A stretch of DNA of 64,000 bases from Acidimicrobiia bacterium (lineage in GTDB: Bacteria; Actinomycetota; Acidimicrobiia; Acidimicrobiales; CATQHL01). This document shows positions 44,080-55,111 of the stretch, in pieces (position 1 is the first letter of the stretch; each line of letters opens with the position of its first letter). The position numbers and the translations under genes are program-made. The stretch is from contig VXXM01000035.1 of assembly GCA_009835395.1 (NCBI GenBank), positions 1 through 64,000 of the forward strand, in the 5' to 3' direction. The notes beneath the pieces are model-generated. The model made no database searches, was not told where the DNA came from, and was given only the letters and a program-made list of their open reading frames with translations.

Positions 44080-45443
44080 TGCAGCAGTCCCAGCAGGGCC
44101 TGCTCGACGACCTCGCTGAGCGCCGGGTGGATGTAGAGCTGCCCGGAGGCGATCTGGGTCACGCTCAGGTCGAAGGCCATGGCCTGCACGAGTTGCTGCA
44201 GCAGCACCGCCGCGTCGGGCCCGCAGATGTGCGCACCCAGCAGGCGGTCCGAGCCCGGGTCCGCCAGCACCTTGCAGAAGCTGGCGGTATCCTCCATGGC
44301 CCACCCGTAGGCGGTGTCGCCGTAGGGTCGCAGCGAACGGCGGAAGGGTCGCCCGGCGGCGACCAGCTCCTGCTCGGTGAGACCCACCGAGGCCACCTGC
44401 GGCGAGGCGAAGACGGCGTGGGGGACCGGCCCGAGGGCCAGTGGCCTCAGGTCCTCCGGATACGCCAGGTTGTGGGCCACCGCCCGCGCCTCGGCGTTGG
44501 CCACGTGCTTCAACTGGTTGGGGTTGCAGATGTCCCCGAGTGCCCAGACCCCCTCCGCGGTCGTGCGGCCGTAGCGGTCCACCGTCACGTAGCCGGCCTC
44601 GTCGAGCGCCACGCCGGCGGCGCCGACCTGCAGTTCGTCGCCGTTGGGGATCCTCCCGGCGGCCACTAGCAGCACATCCGCGCCCAGGGTCTCGGTGCCC
44701 GAGGCGTGGCGCACGTCCAGCGAGATCGCGCCGCCGGGCGCGCTCGCCGCGGCGACCGGCTGCGCCTCGGTGATCACCCTGAAGCGCTCCCGGTAGGCGG
44801 CGGTGAAGGCCTCGCTCACGTCGCGGTCCTCGGCCCGCAGCAGGCGGGGCCCGCGGTTCAGGATGGTCACCTCGCTGCCGGCGGCGTCGAAGACGTGCGC
44901 CATCTCCGCGGCGATGTAGCCGCCGCCCCAGATCAGCAGCCGTTGGGGGGGCTCGGGCAGGCGCATGATGTCATCGGAGGTGTAGTAGGGCACGGAGCTC
45001 AGGTCCGGAAGCGGCGGGACGAAGGGCCGCGCCCCTGCGGCCAGCACCACGGCGTCGCCGGTGACCTCCGCCCCGGCCACCTCGAGACGGCGCGGGCCAC
45101 AGAACCGGGCCTGGCCCTTGTACACGGCGACGTTCTCCAGCCCGCGGCGGTAGTCCTCGCCGGCCGCGGCGATCGGATCGATGCGTCCGAACACCCGCCC
45201 GGTGACCTCGGGCCAGTGCACCTGCTCCACGTGCGCGGCGACACCGAGGCGACCGGCGTGGCGCGCCGTCTCGGCCACGTCGGCCACGTGCACCAGCATC
45301 TTGGAGGGAATGCAGCCCCTGTTCAGGCAGGTCCCGCCGAAGTCGGCGCGCTCCACGATGGCCACCCGCCGGTCCTGGAGTTCGGGGATCAGCAGCGAGT
45401 TGCCCGAGCCCGCCCCGACGATGACGAGATCGAAGTGCGCCAC
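44076..45443 (-). CDS. mtr: mycothione reductase
   Basis: A 455-residue flavin disulfide reductase that recycles oxidised mycothiol with NADPH. FAD loop LVIVGAGSGNSLL, redox pair Cys39/Cys44 in GGTCLNRGCIPSKM, NAD(P) loop IWGGGYIAAEMAHVF, GVWALGDICNP, and the C-terminal active-site IHPALSEVVEQALL. The AGSGNS variant of the FAD motif, instead of the GGGxGG of lipoamide dehydrogenases, and CIPSK support mtr. GTG start is fixed by a TAGGGT box seven bases upstream. Confidence 0.9.
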   Translation of the reverse strand: MAHFDLVIVGAGSGNSLLIPELQDRRVAIVERADFGGTCLNRGCIPSKMLVHVADVAETARHAGRLGVAAHVEQVHWPEVTGRVFGRIDPIAAAGEDYRRGLENVAVYKGQARFCGPRRLEVAGAEVTGDAVVLAAGARPFVPPLPDLSSVPYYTSDDIMRLPEPPQRLLIWGGGYIAAEMAHVFDAAGSEVTILNRGPRLLRAEDRDVSEAFTAAYRERFRVITEAQPVAAASAPGGAISLDVRHASGTETLGADVLLVAAGRIPNGDELQVGAAGVALDEAGYVTVDRYGRTTAEGVWALGDICNPNQLKHVANAEARAVAHNLAYPEDLRPLALGPVPHAVFASPQVASVGLTEQELVAAGRPFRRSLRPYGDTAYGWAMEDTASFCKVLADPGSDRLLGAHICGPDAAVLLQQLVQAMAFDLSVTQIASGQLYIHPALSEVVEQALLGLLQ

Positions 45444-45450
45444 GGCTGAA

Positions 45451-45456
45451 ACCCTA
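45451..45456 (-). promoter_or_regulatory. -10 box (TAGGGT) for mtr, leaderless
   Basis: The box ends seven bases before GTG 45443 on the minus strand; probably the promoter of mtr-ligase-aroC. Confidence 0.4.
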
Positions 45457-45631
45457 CGCCGACCCTCCCGAACCCGGTCCGATCCCGCAGCGGCGGCGAC
45501 GGCGGGGGAGGCTGGGAATCCGAGGCGCTTGGCCCCCGGTGGGGCGCCTCGGTAGTCTCCGCTGCATCGTCCCGAGCGTCGCCGGACCGCGGCGCTCGCG
45601 GCGGGCACGCTGAAGCGAACTGAACGAAGGG

Positions 45632-47656
45632 GTGTCGGTGAAGACCTACCCGACCGAACGCATCCGCAACGTGGCGCTCGTGGGTGCCAGCGGCGCAGGC
45701 AAGACCATGCTGGCCGAGGCCATGCTGTTCCGAGCCGGAGCGCTCGACCGCATGGGCGGCATCGAGTCGCAGAACACCGTCTGCGATCACGAGCCGGAGG
45801 AGCGGGATGCCGGCAGCTCGCAGGTCATGGCGCTGGCCTCCTTCGAATGGAACGACCACAAGATCAACCTGCTGGACACGCCGGGATCGTTCGACTTCGC
45901 CGGCGAGCAGTGGGCCGCCATGGCGGTGGCCGATCTGCTGGTGATGGTCGTCGACGCCACCGCGGGAGTCGATCACGCCGTCGCCGGCGCCTGGCGGCGC
46001 GCCGCCGAGGCGGGCATCCCGCGCCTCTTCTTCGTCAACAAGCTGGACCGCGAGTTCGTCAACTTCGACGCCGTGCTGAGCGCGTTGCAGGAGACCTTCG
46101 ACAGCGGCGTGGCCCCGCTCGAGCTGCCCATCTCCGAGGGGCCGGGCTTCTGCGGCGTGGCCGACCTGCTGAGCGACGACGCCTGGCTCTACGAGGGCGG
46201 CTCGATCACCGAGACCCCGATCCCCACCGACATGGCAGCGCGTGTCGAGGAGGTGCGGGAGTCGCTCATCGAAGGGATCGTCGTGGCCGATGACGACCTG
46301 TTGGAGCGGTACCTGGAGGGCGACGTTCCCCCCACGGCGGAGTTGGAGAAGACCCTCGGGCAGGGGGTTGCCGACGCCTCGGTGTTCCCCGTGATCTGCG
46401 GTTCCGCCACGGCGCCGATCGGCGTGGACCGCCTCTGCAACTACATCTGCGGCATCGGGCCCTCACCGCTGGAAGCCCGGCCCATGCTCGACGCCGCCGG
46501 TGAGCCGGTGGCTCCCAGCGGCGACGGCCCGCCGGCGTTGCTGGTGTTCAAGACCACCGTGGATCCGTATCTCGGCACCGTCTCGGTGTTCAAGGTCGCC
46601 ACCGGCTCGCTGGTCGCCGACACGAACCTGCAGAACTCCCGCACGGGCAACAGCGAGCGCGTCCGCACCCTCGTGACCCTGTGCGGGGGGAGCAGCGAAC
46701 CGGTCACCGAGTTGGCTGCGGGGGACATCGCCGCGGTCGCCAAGCTGGCCGACACCAACACCGGGGACACCCTTGGGGACGGATCGACGGTACTGGCGCC
46801 GCCGCCGTGCCCCGAGCCGATGCTGTCCTTCGCCGTGGTGCCGCGCAGCAAGGCCGACGAGGAGAAGCTCTCCAACGCGCTGCGCCGGCTCTGCGGGGAG
46901 GACCCGTCGCTGCGCGTGACACGGCCGATCGAGACCCGCCAGACGCTGCTCTCGGGACTCGGCGACATGCATCTCCGCACGGCCCTGAAGCGCATCGAGC
47001 GCAAGTTCAACGTGGGGGTGGACCTCGAGGATCTGCGGATCCCGTTCCGGGAGACGATCACCGTCAAGGCGGCCGCCGAGGGCAAGCACAAGAAGCAGAC
47101 CGGGGGTCACGGCCAGTTCGGCATCGCCCACGTGCGCATCGAGCCACTGCCCCGGGGGTCGGGATTCGAGTTCTCCGACGAGATCACCGGAGGCGTGATA
47201 CCCCGGCAGTACATCCCGGCGGTCGAGGCCGGGATCCGCGAGGCCATGGAGAACGGTGGCAAGCACGGCTACCCGGTGGTCGACCTGCGCGCCACCGTCT
47301 ACGACGGGAAGTACCACTCGGTGGACTCCTCGGAGATGAGCTTCAAGATGGCCGGACGGCTGGCCTTCAACGCGGCCCTGGGCGAGGCCCGCCCGGTGGT
47401 GCTGGAACCCGTCTCCCAGGTGGACGTGCGCGTGCCCGGCGAGTGCCTCGGCGACGTGATCGGCGACCTCTCCTCACGCCGGGCGATCGTGCAGGGAACC
47501 GACACCGGCAACTACGGCGAGCAACACGTCCGCGCCCTGGTGCCGGAGTCCGAGCTGGTGCGCTACGCCATCGATCTGCGGTCCATCACCGGGGGCCGCG
47601 GCGCGTTCACCGCCAGCCACGACCACTACGCGGTGCTGCCGGGCGTGCCGAGCTGA
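45632..47656 (+). CDS. EF-G-like GTPase (EF-G2)
   Basis: A 674-residue translation-factor GTPase. G1 is LVGASGAGKTMLAEAMLF, G3 is LLDTPGSFDF, G4 is FVNKLDREF; the later part has domain II (PALLVFKTTVDPYLGTVSVF), domain IV (TGGHGQFGIAHVRIEPL) and domain V (LEPVSQVDVRVPGECLGDV). Compared with the main EF-G it is shorter by about 25 residues and more diverged in the switch region, as in the second EF-G of actinobacteria (EF-G2), whose role is unsettled. GTG 45632 is used; GTG 45638 is possible. Its 3' end overlaps the convergent MFS gene by 31 bases. Confidence 0.9.
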   Translation: MSVKTYPTERIRNVALVGASGAGKTMLAEAMLFRAGALDRMGGIESQNTVCDHEPEERDAGSSQVMALASFEWNDHKINLLDTPGSFDFAGEQWAAMAVADLLVMVVDATAGVDHAVAGAWRRAAEAGIPRLFFVNKLDREFVNFDAVLSALQETFDSGVAPLELPISEGPGFCGVADLLSDDAWLYEGGSITETPIPTDMAARVEEVRESLIEGIVVADDDLLERYLEGDVPPTAELEKTLGQGVADASVFPVICGSATAPIGVDRLCNYICGIGPSPLEARPMLDAAGEPVAPSGDGPPALLVFKTTVDPYLGTVSVFKVATGSLVADTNLQNSRTGNSERVRTLVTLCGGSSEPVTELAAGDIAAVAKLADTNTGDTLGDGSTVLAPPPCPEPMLSFAVVPRSKADEEKLSNALRRLCGEDPSLRVTRPIETRQTLLSGLGDMHLRTALKRIERKFNVGVDLEDLRIPFRETITVKAAAEGKHKKQTGGHGQFGIAHVRIEPLPRGSGFEFSDEITGGVIPRQYIPAVEAGIREAMENGGKHGYPVVDLRATVYDGKYHSVDSSEMSFKMAGRLAFNAALGEARPVVLEPVSQVDVRVPGECLGDVIGDLSSRRAIVQGTDTGNYGEQHVRALVPESELVRYAIDLRSITGGRGAFTASHDHYAVLPGVPS

Positions 47657-48915
47657 TCGCGCGGCGCCCGGTCCATCACCTCCACGTTGGAGTCGAGCGC
47701 CCGCAGGCCCTCCCAGCGCACGATCACCGAGACCAGGTACAGCGCCAGCACGATGCCGTTGATGCCGAAAACGAGGCGCAGTCCCAGGTGGTCGCCGAGC
47801 CAGCCCCCCACGAGCGCCCCCGTCGGCCAGCCGCCGAAGATGCCCATCACGTAGAGCGACATCGTCCGGCCGCGCATCGCCTCGGACACCTGGGACTGGA
47901 CCGCCGAGTTCAGGGAGATGGCGATGCAGACGTGCGCCACCCCGCTGAGGAAGTATCCGGCCAGCCCGACCGGGTAGCTGGTCGTGGCGACCGCCAGCAG
48001 GGCGGCCGAGGCATAGAGGGCCAGGCCCAGACGGGCCAGCACCGAGCGATCGAAGCGGTCCCCGTAGCCGATGATCAGCACCGAGCCGATCACCGAGCCC
48101 ACCCCGGCGGCCGTGATCAGCCCCGCCAGTCCGGTCTCGCCCACGCCGTAGTCCTCGCTGGCCAGTCCGGCTGCGAGGTGCAGCAGCGCGCCGCCGAAGT
48201 AGGCCATCACGAAACCCGTGAGTATCGCCTGCCGCAGCGATGCGCGGCGCCGGACATAGGCGACGCCCGCGGCCAGGAAGGCGCGGATCCGTTGGCGCGC
48301 CGGCGGTTCCACCCGGCGCGGCCGCATCGTGGCGATCACGATCAGCAGGAGCCCGTAGGTGACGGCGTTGGTCACGAAGACCGAGCCGGGGCCGACCAGC
48401 GCCAGCAATCCCGCTCCTGTCAGCGGCCCGATGGCACGCGAGGCCGTGAACTGCGCGGAGTTGAGGCGGATCGCCGAGAGGAGGCTCGAGCTGGGCACGA
48501 GCAGCGGCACCAGCGCGAGCCAGCTGGACGCCTGGATCCCCAGGGCGACCCCCATGACGAGGTTCAGCCCGATGATGCGCCACGGCGTGAGCTGACCCGT
48601 CATCTGCAGCGCCGCGAAGCCTGCGCAGGCGACGGTGCTGACCGCCAGCGTGATGACCATCACCTTCTGGCGGGCGAACCGGTCGGCCACCACGCCGGCG
48701 ACGGGAGCCAGGAACACGGCGGGGATCAGCATCGTGAACGCCGCCGCCCCGACCCAGGTGTTGGAGCCGGTCATGTCGAAGATGAGGAACGGGACGGTGA
48801 ACTGCTGCATCCAGTTGGCGGCGTTGGAGATGAGGGCCGCCCACCAGAAGAAGGCGAAGTCCCGGTACCTGAGTGCGCCCAACGCGCCTGAGTCCGATCG
48901 CCGCGCGCCGTTCAC
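47626..48915 (-). CDS. MFS transporter (MFS_3 / enterobactin-exporter type)
   Basis: A 429-residue inner-membrane exporter with about 12 predicted helices. The N-terminus LGALRYRDFAFFWWAALISNAANWMQQF, seen in segments LRYRDFAFFWWAAL and SNAANWMQ, is typical of MFS_3. The cytoplasmic A-motif GVVADRFARQKVMVI follows helix 2. Substrates in the family range from siderophores to drugs; none can be inferred. GTG 48915 is supported by a TAGGCT box eight bases before it. Divergent from the CopC-CopD gene and convergent with EF-G2. Confidence 0.88.
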   Translation of the reverse strand: MNGARRSDSGALGALRYRDFAFFWWAALISNAANWMQQFTVPFLIFDMTGSNTWVGAAAFTMLIPAVFLAPVAGVVADRFARQKVMVITLAVSTVACAGFAALQMTGQLTPWRIIGLNLVMGVALGIQASSWLALVPLLVPSSSLLSAIRLNSAQFTASRAIGPLTGAGLLALVGPGSVFVTNAVTYGLLLIVIATMRPRRVEPPARQRIRAFLAAGVAYVRRRASLRQAILTGFVMAYFGGALLHLAAGLASEDYGVGETGLAGLITAAGVGSVIGSVLIIGYGDRFDRSVLARLGLALYASAALLAVATTSYPVGLAGYFLSGVAHVCIAISLNSAVQSQVSEAMRGRTMSLYVMGIFGGWPTGALVGGWLGDHLGLRLVFGINGIVLALYLVSVIVRWEGLRALDSNVEVMDRAPRDQLGTPGSTA

Positions 48916-48923
48916 ACCCGGCG

Positions 48924-48929
48924 AGCCTA
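48924..48929 (-). promoter_or_regulatory. -10 box (TAGGCT) for the MFS gene, leaderless
   Basis: The box ends eight bases before GTG 48915 on the minus strand. Confidence 0.35.
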
Positions 48930-48980
48930 GGTGGGACACTCGCGGGGGAGACCGGATCCTGCTCGGCGCGGGCCGGGGCA

Positions 48981-48986
48981 TATGCT
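48981..48986 (+). promoter_or_regulatory. -10 box (TATGCT) for the CopC-CopD gene
   Basis: It ends seven bases before GTG 48994. If this is the promoter, an upstream ATG at 48982 lies inside it and cannot be the start. Confidence 0.4.
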
Positions 48987-48993
48987 TTCGCGG

Positions 48994-51444
48994 GTGAGTG
49001 GGTTCTCGCGGCTCTTGAGGTCCGCGCCCCGCCGGCGCACCTCTCGTCGCCTCCTCGGCGGCGCTCTGGTCATCGTCACCCTGGCGGCCGTGCTGCTGGC
49101 CGCCGGTTCGTCGCCCGCGGCCGCGCACACCCGGCTGCTGGAGACGATCCCGGAGAACCGCACGATCGCCGACGCGCCGCCCGAGCGCCTGACCCTGGTC
49201 TTCGCCGAGGCCGTCGACCCCCGCACGGTGCAACTCGACGTGATCGGCGCCGACGGCGGCCTCGTGCCGGGCGCCGCCCTACTGACCCCCAGCGGTGCCG
49301 ATCAGGCGGTCATCGAATTCTCCCTGCCCCCGCTCGACGACGGCGTGTACGGGCTCTCCTGGATCACCGTCGGACCCGACGGCCACAGGGTGGCGGGGGA
49401 GGTCGTCGTCGGTGTGGGCTCCGTCGACGCCGCCGGCGTGCAGGAGGCGCGGTTCAGCGACACGCCGCCTCTCGAGCGCGTCCTGAGCATCGCCGCCGGG
49501 GTGGCCCGCTACCTCTGGTACTTCGGCCTCGCGGCGGTGGCCGGGTCGCTGCTCGTGCTGGCCTGGGGTCTCCGCCCGGGGGCCGGCTCACCGGCGAAGG
49601 AGATCCTCAGCCGCCGGGCCCGGCGCGCCCTGGTGCAGGGCTCGTTGCTGCTGCACGTCGGCATCCTCGTGCGCGCCGGTGCCACCATCACCCTCGTCAC
49701 CCGCGGCTACCGCAGCGGATCGCTGAGCGAGGACCTGCTACTCGCCCTCGTGGACGGCATGGGTCTGACCCTGCTGCTGGCGGCGGTGGCCGCCGGCGCC
49801 CTGGTGGTGTGGGCTCCCCGGCTGAGCCGGGCGCGGTCGGGATGGACGTTCCTGCAGGCGGGCCTGGGCGTGATGGCGCTGGTGGCGATCGGGTCGGCAA
49901 CCTCGCACACCGCGGTGCTCTCCGAGGACCCCTTCGGGATCTGGGTGTCCACGCTGCACCTCACCGCCGCAGCCCTCTGGCTCGGGCCGCTGCTCGTCGT
50001 GGGCTGGGCCACCGCCTCGGGCCGCTGGCGTGCCCGGCCGGCGGCCGAGCGGGCGGCGACGCTGCGGGAGGTCTTCGGCCGCTTCGGCCCGGTGGCCGTG
50101 GGCGCCTTCGCGGTGCTCGTGGCGACCGGCGCCCGCTCGACCTGGCTGCTGGCCGGCTCGGAGTTGCTCTCGGGCTCGGGCTACACCATCGCGCTCATCG
50201 TCAAGCTGGCCGTGCTGGCGGCGGTGATCCTGCCCCTCGGCACCTACCACGACCGGCGCCTCGGCTGGCTGGCCCGGCGCCGGCCGGACGGGGATGCCGG
50301 AGCCGCCCCGGTTCGCTCGCTGCGCCTGGAGGCCGGGGCTCTGGCGTCGGTGCTGGTCGTGGCGGCCGTGCTGGCCGGGCTGAATCCGGCCGTCTTCGGC
50401 TCGGGCGGGGAAGGCGACGGCTCGACGGTCGCGGTGGTCGGCGGGGCCGCCCCGGCGGAGGCCACCGATCCGGCCGTGCTGCTGTCCGACGCCCCGCCGG
50501 AGAGCGTCGAGGACTGCCGCGACCGCCCGGTGGGAAGGCCCAACTGCTACCGCGACTACTTCGCGGAGGTCATGCGCAACCAGGGTGCCGACGTGGCGGT
50601 GGCGGAGATCGCCGCCCTGTCCGAGACCGACGACCACGTGGCGCGGGACTGTCACCAGGTGGTGCACGACCTCGGCAACGACGCCGCCGAGTACTACGGC
50701 GACGTGGGCATCGCCCTGACCTACGAGGGATCGGCCTGCTGGTCGGGCTACTACCACGGTGTCGTGGAGTACGCCATCTCGCAGTTCAACGGCACCGAGC
50801 TGTTCGACGAGATGCCCAACATCTGCACCACCGCGGCCGAGCGCGAGTACTCCTTCACCCACTACAACTGCGTGCACGGGCTGGGCCACGGGGTCATGTT
50901 GAACCTCGACGGCGACCTGTTCGGTTCGATCCCGTACTGCGAGACGCTGCCGGACCGCTGGGAGCTCAGCTCCTGCGTGGGCGGCGCCATCATGGAGAAC
51001 GTCGTGTCGGCGCAGCAGGGCATCCAGACCGACCTGCGCACCGACGACCTCATCTACCCGTGCAACGTGATCGGCGACGACTACGTCGACGAGTGCTTCG
51101 CCATGCAGACCTCCTGGATGCTCTACAACCTCGGCTACGAGGATGAGAACTTCGCCGAGGCGTTCGCCATCTGCGACTCCGTCCAGACCGACATGGTCGA
51201 CAACTGCTACCGCAGCATGGGACGCGACATCAGCGGCTCCTCGCTGCTGGAGGTGAGCCGGATCGTGCGGCTCTGCTCGCTCGGCGATCCCGCCTACCAG
51301 GAGGAGTGCTTCGTGGGCGCCTCGTTGAACGCGGTCTACAACGACCACGGCACGGCGATGGCGACCGCGCTCTGCGAGGCGATCCCGGCCCGCATGCAGG
51401 ACGCCTGCTACGCGGCGCGTGACCGGGCGGCGGGCACCTTCTGA
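48994..51444 (+). CDS. CopC-CopD copper-handling fusion with C-terminal Cys/His-rich repeat domain
   Basis: An 816-residue membrane protein. A Sec signal (LVIVTLAAVLLAAG...PAAA) is cut before His45, the first Cu ligand of a CopC domain (AHTRLLETIPENR, with the second site VGPDGHRVAGEV). A CopD domain with about eight membrane helices follows (residues ~150-460). From about residue 505 there is an extracytoplasmic domain of ~310 residues with 16 cysteines: CHQVVHDLG, CWSGYYHGVVE, NCVHGLGHGVM and CVGGAIMENV, then four units of C-x10-C spaced 33-37 residues (CNVIGDDYVDEC, CDSVQTDMVDNC, CSLGDPAYQEEC, CEAIPARMQDAC). CopC-CopD proteins import or bind copper; the tail is unrecognised. Start GTG 48994 from promoter position; ATG 48982 is the alternative. 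Confidence 0.85.
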   Translation: MSGFSRLLRSAPRRRTSRRLLGGALVIVTLAAVLLAAGSSPAAAHTRLLETIPENRTIADAPPERLTLVFAEAVDPRTVQLDVIGADGGLVPGAALLTPSGADQAVIEFSLPPLDDGVYGLSWITVGPDGHRVAGEVVVGVGSVDAAGVQEARFSDTPPLERVLSIAAGVARYLWYFGLAAVAGSLLVLAWGLRPGAGSPAKEILSRRARRALVQGSLLLHVGILVRAGATITLVTRGYRSGSLSEDLLLALVDGMGLTLLLAAVAAGALVVWAPRLSRARSGWTFLQAGLGVMALVAIGSATSHTAVLSEDPFGIWVSTLHLTAAALWLGPLLVVGWATASGRWRARPAAERAATLREVFGRFGPVAVGAFAVLVATGARSTWLLAGSELLSGSGYTIALIVKLAVLAAVILPLGTYHDRRLGWLARRRPDGDAGAAPVRSLRLEAGALASVLVVAAVLAGLNPAVFGSGGEGDGSTVAVVGGAAPAEATDPAVLLSDAPPESVEDCRDRPVGRPNCYRDYFAEVMRNQGADVAVAEIAALSETDDHVARDCHQVVHDLGNDAAEYYGDVGIALTYEGSACWSGYYHGVVEYAISQFNGTELFDEMPNICTTAAEREYSFTHYNCVHGLGHGVMLNLDGDLFGSIPYCETLPDRWELSSCVGGAIMENVVSAQQGIQTDLRTDDLIYPCNVIGDDYVDECFAMQTSWMLYNLGYEDENFAEAFAICDSVQTDMVDNCYRSMGRDISGSSLLEVSRIVRLCSLGDPAYQEECFVGASLNAVYNDHGTAMATALCEAIPARMQDACYAARDRAAGTF

Positions 51445-51490
51445 GCCCACCGCCCGCCTCTGCGGGGGCCGTGGGCAACCCGCAGGCCTC

Positions 51491-51496
51491 TAATAT
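51491..51496 (+). promoter_or_regulatory. -10 box (TAATAT) for the dehydrogenase gene, leaderless
   Basis: The box ends eight bases before GTG 51505. Confidence 0.4.
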
Positions 51497-51504
51497 CGGT
51501 TGGC

Positions 51505-52248
51505 GTGACCGCCGCCGGACCACGCCCGACCGAGGGGGTCATCGTGCTGGGCGCCGGCCCGGCCTGCCCCGGCATCGCGCAGATCATGGCGGTGGCCGGG
51601 CACCGCGTGACGCTCTGCACCCCGAGCGAGACGCTGGAGGCGGCACGGGAGGCGGTGGACGGTGGCCGCTTCGGGCTGCTCGCCGCCGCCGACGCCGGGC
51701 GCATCAGCAGCGACGAGCGGCACCGGGCTCTCGAGCGACTGCACTTCAGCGCGGAGCCGGGCGCGGCCCCCGCCGCGGACCTGGCCGTCGTGAGCGATCC
51801 GGGCGGACCGGAGACGCTGGTGCCGCTGCTCGTCGAGGTGGAGGGTCAACTCGCCACGGGCGCAGTGCTGGCGGTGGATTCCCCCGGCGAGCCGCTGGCC
51901 TCCCTCAGCGGCGGGCTGCGCAGGCCCGAGAGGCTCGTGGGATGGCACTGGGGTTGGCCGGCGCAACTGAACAAGCTCGCCGAGATCGTGGCCGGTGCGG
52001 GCACCGCCGAGAGCGCCGTCGAGATCGTCGTGCGGGTCGCCCGGCGCGCCGGCAAGAACCCCGTCGTCATCGCCGACGCGCCGGAATCCTGGGGCTATGT
52101 CACCAACCGTGTCTGGTCCGCCCTGGGAGGCGAGGCCGCTCGCATCGTCGCCGAGGGCGTCGCCGGGCCCGAGGAGGTGGATCGGCTCCTCATCGACGGC
52201 TTCGGTTGGCCCGCCGGCCCGTTCGGCCGGGGCAGCGAAGCTCGCTAG
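51505..52248 (+). CDS. short 3-hydroxyacyl-CoA dehydrogenase-like protein
   Basis: A 247-residue protein with the 3HCDH layout. A Rossmann fold starts with VIVLGAGPACPGIAQIMAVAGH (GxGxxxxG), then a linker, then a short C-terminal helical domain (WGYVTNRVWSALGGEAARIV, VAGPEEVDRLLIDGFGWPAGPF). Two things are unusual: the substrate motif HxxNP is HWGWP here, losing the Asn, and the protein stops right after GPF, where the family normally has ~40 more residues. It may be a degenerate or repurposed member. Function uncertain. Confidence 0.75.
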   Translation: MTAAGPRPTEGVIVLGAGPACPGIAQIMAVAGHRVTLCTPSETLEAAREAVDGGRFGLLAAADAGRISSDERHRALERLHFSAEPGAAPAADLAVVSDPGGPETLVPLLVEVEGQLATGAVLAVDSPGEPLASLSGGLRRPERLVGWHWGWPAQLNKLAEIVAGAGTAESAVEIVVRVARRAGKNPVVIADAPESWGYVTNRVWSALGGEAARIVAEGVAGPEEVDRLLIDGFGWPAGPFGRGSEAR

Positions 52249-52265
52249 CGAGAGCGAACGCTCTC
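52241..52265. terminator. palindrome and hairpin between convergent genes
   Basis: CTCGCTAGCGAG (52241-52252) is a perfect palindrome containing the dehydrogenase stop, followed by GAGAGCG (52250-52256) pairing with CGCTCTC (52259-52265). Gap between convergent genes is only 24 bases; a bidirectional terminator is likely. Confidence 0.45.
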
Positions 52266-52272
52266 AGAGGGC

Positions 52273-52848
52273 TCAGAGGGCCGCCAGCAAGCGCTTCACG
52301 ATCGCCTCGATCGGCGGTCCTGGCGCCGCCGTGAGGCTCTCGAGGGTGAACATGATGGCGGTGTCCTCGTCCCGTCGGTACACCTCCGCGAGGAGTTGGG
52401 CGGGCGGCGCGCCGGCGACCTCGACGAGGATCTGCAGGGTCAGGGTCTCGGGGTCGACGCCGCTGAGATTGCCTACCGCAGGCGCCGCCGCCCGGAGTCG
52501 CCGGAAGACCTCCTCGGGCGATCGCCGTCCCACGACCGCACCGGCGGACCCTGGACCTGACGTGCGATCCGCCGGAGCGCGTGGCTTCGGCTCGGCGGGC
52601 GCGGTGCGGCGCGGCGCCCGCGGCCCGGGGGTCGCCTTCGGCACCGGGAGCGGGCGGCGGCCGCCGTCGGTGGCCTTCTGCAGCACGGCGTAGGCGGCGG
52701 TCAGGCGAGCCGTGCGGTCCGCCGCGCCGGGCTCGGAGGTCAGATCGGGGTGGTGCGCGCGCAACAGCCTGCGGTAGCGGGCGCGGATCTCGTTCCAGGT
52801 GGCGCCTGGCCCCAACTGCAGGGCCGTCAAGGCCTCAGCGACCTCCAC
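52273..52848 (-). CDS. J-domain protein
   Basis: A 191-residue protein. Residues 1-65 are a J domain: ALTALQLGPGATWNEIRARY, YRRLLRAHHPDL with the HPD motif that stimulates DnaK, then TAAYAVLQKATDG. A Pro/Arg linker follows. The C-terminal ~65 residues (VDPETLTLQILVEVAGAPP, LLAEVYRRDEDTAIMFTLE) form a helical segment I do not recognise. It follows hppA by 20 bases on the same strand. Probably recruits Hsp70 to an unknown client. Confidence 0.82.
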   Translation of the reverse strand: MEVAEALTALQLGPGATWNEIRARYRRLLRAHHPDLTSEPGAADRTARLTAAYAVLQKATDGGRRPLPVPKATPGPRAPRRTAPAEPKPRAPADRTSGPGSAGAVVGRRSPEEVFRRLRAAAPAVGNLSGVDPETLTLQILVEVAGAPPAQLLAEVYRRDEDTAIMFTLESLTAAPGPPIEAIVKRLLAAL

Positions 52849-52867
52849 CGCCCCCCGCCATTTCGGC

Positions 52868-54961
<2,094 letters not shown>

Positions 54962-54995
54962 TCCTGTGACCTCCTCGGTTCAAAAAGTCCTCCGC

Positions 54996-55001
54996 AAGCT
55001 A
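54996..55001 (-). promoter_or_regulatory. -10 box (TAGCTT) for hppA
   Basis: Gives a leader of about 27 bases containing GAGGAGGT. It is divergent from the box at 55099-55104. Confidence 0.35.
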
Positions 55002-55098
55002 GCAGCGGACCCCGCGGCCCGGTGGCTTCGCAACGCCCGGCGCGCAGCCGGGGAGGCGGCCGCGGCGTGGTTGAATCATCCGGACGCCGCCGCCTCGC

Positions 55099-55104
55099 TA
55101 GAGT
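55099..55104 (+). promoter_or_regulatory. -10 box (TAGAGT) for the cyclo-ligase gene, leaderless
   Basis: The box ends seven bases before GTG 55112. Confidence 0.4.
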
Positions 55105-55111
55105 TCAATCG

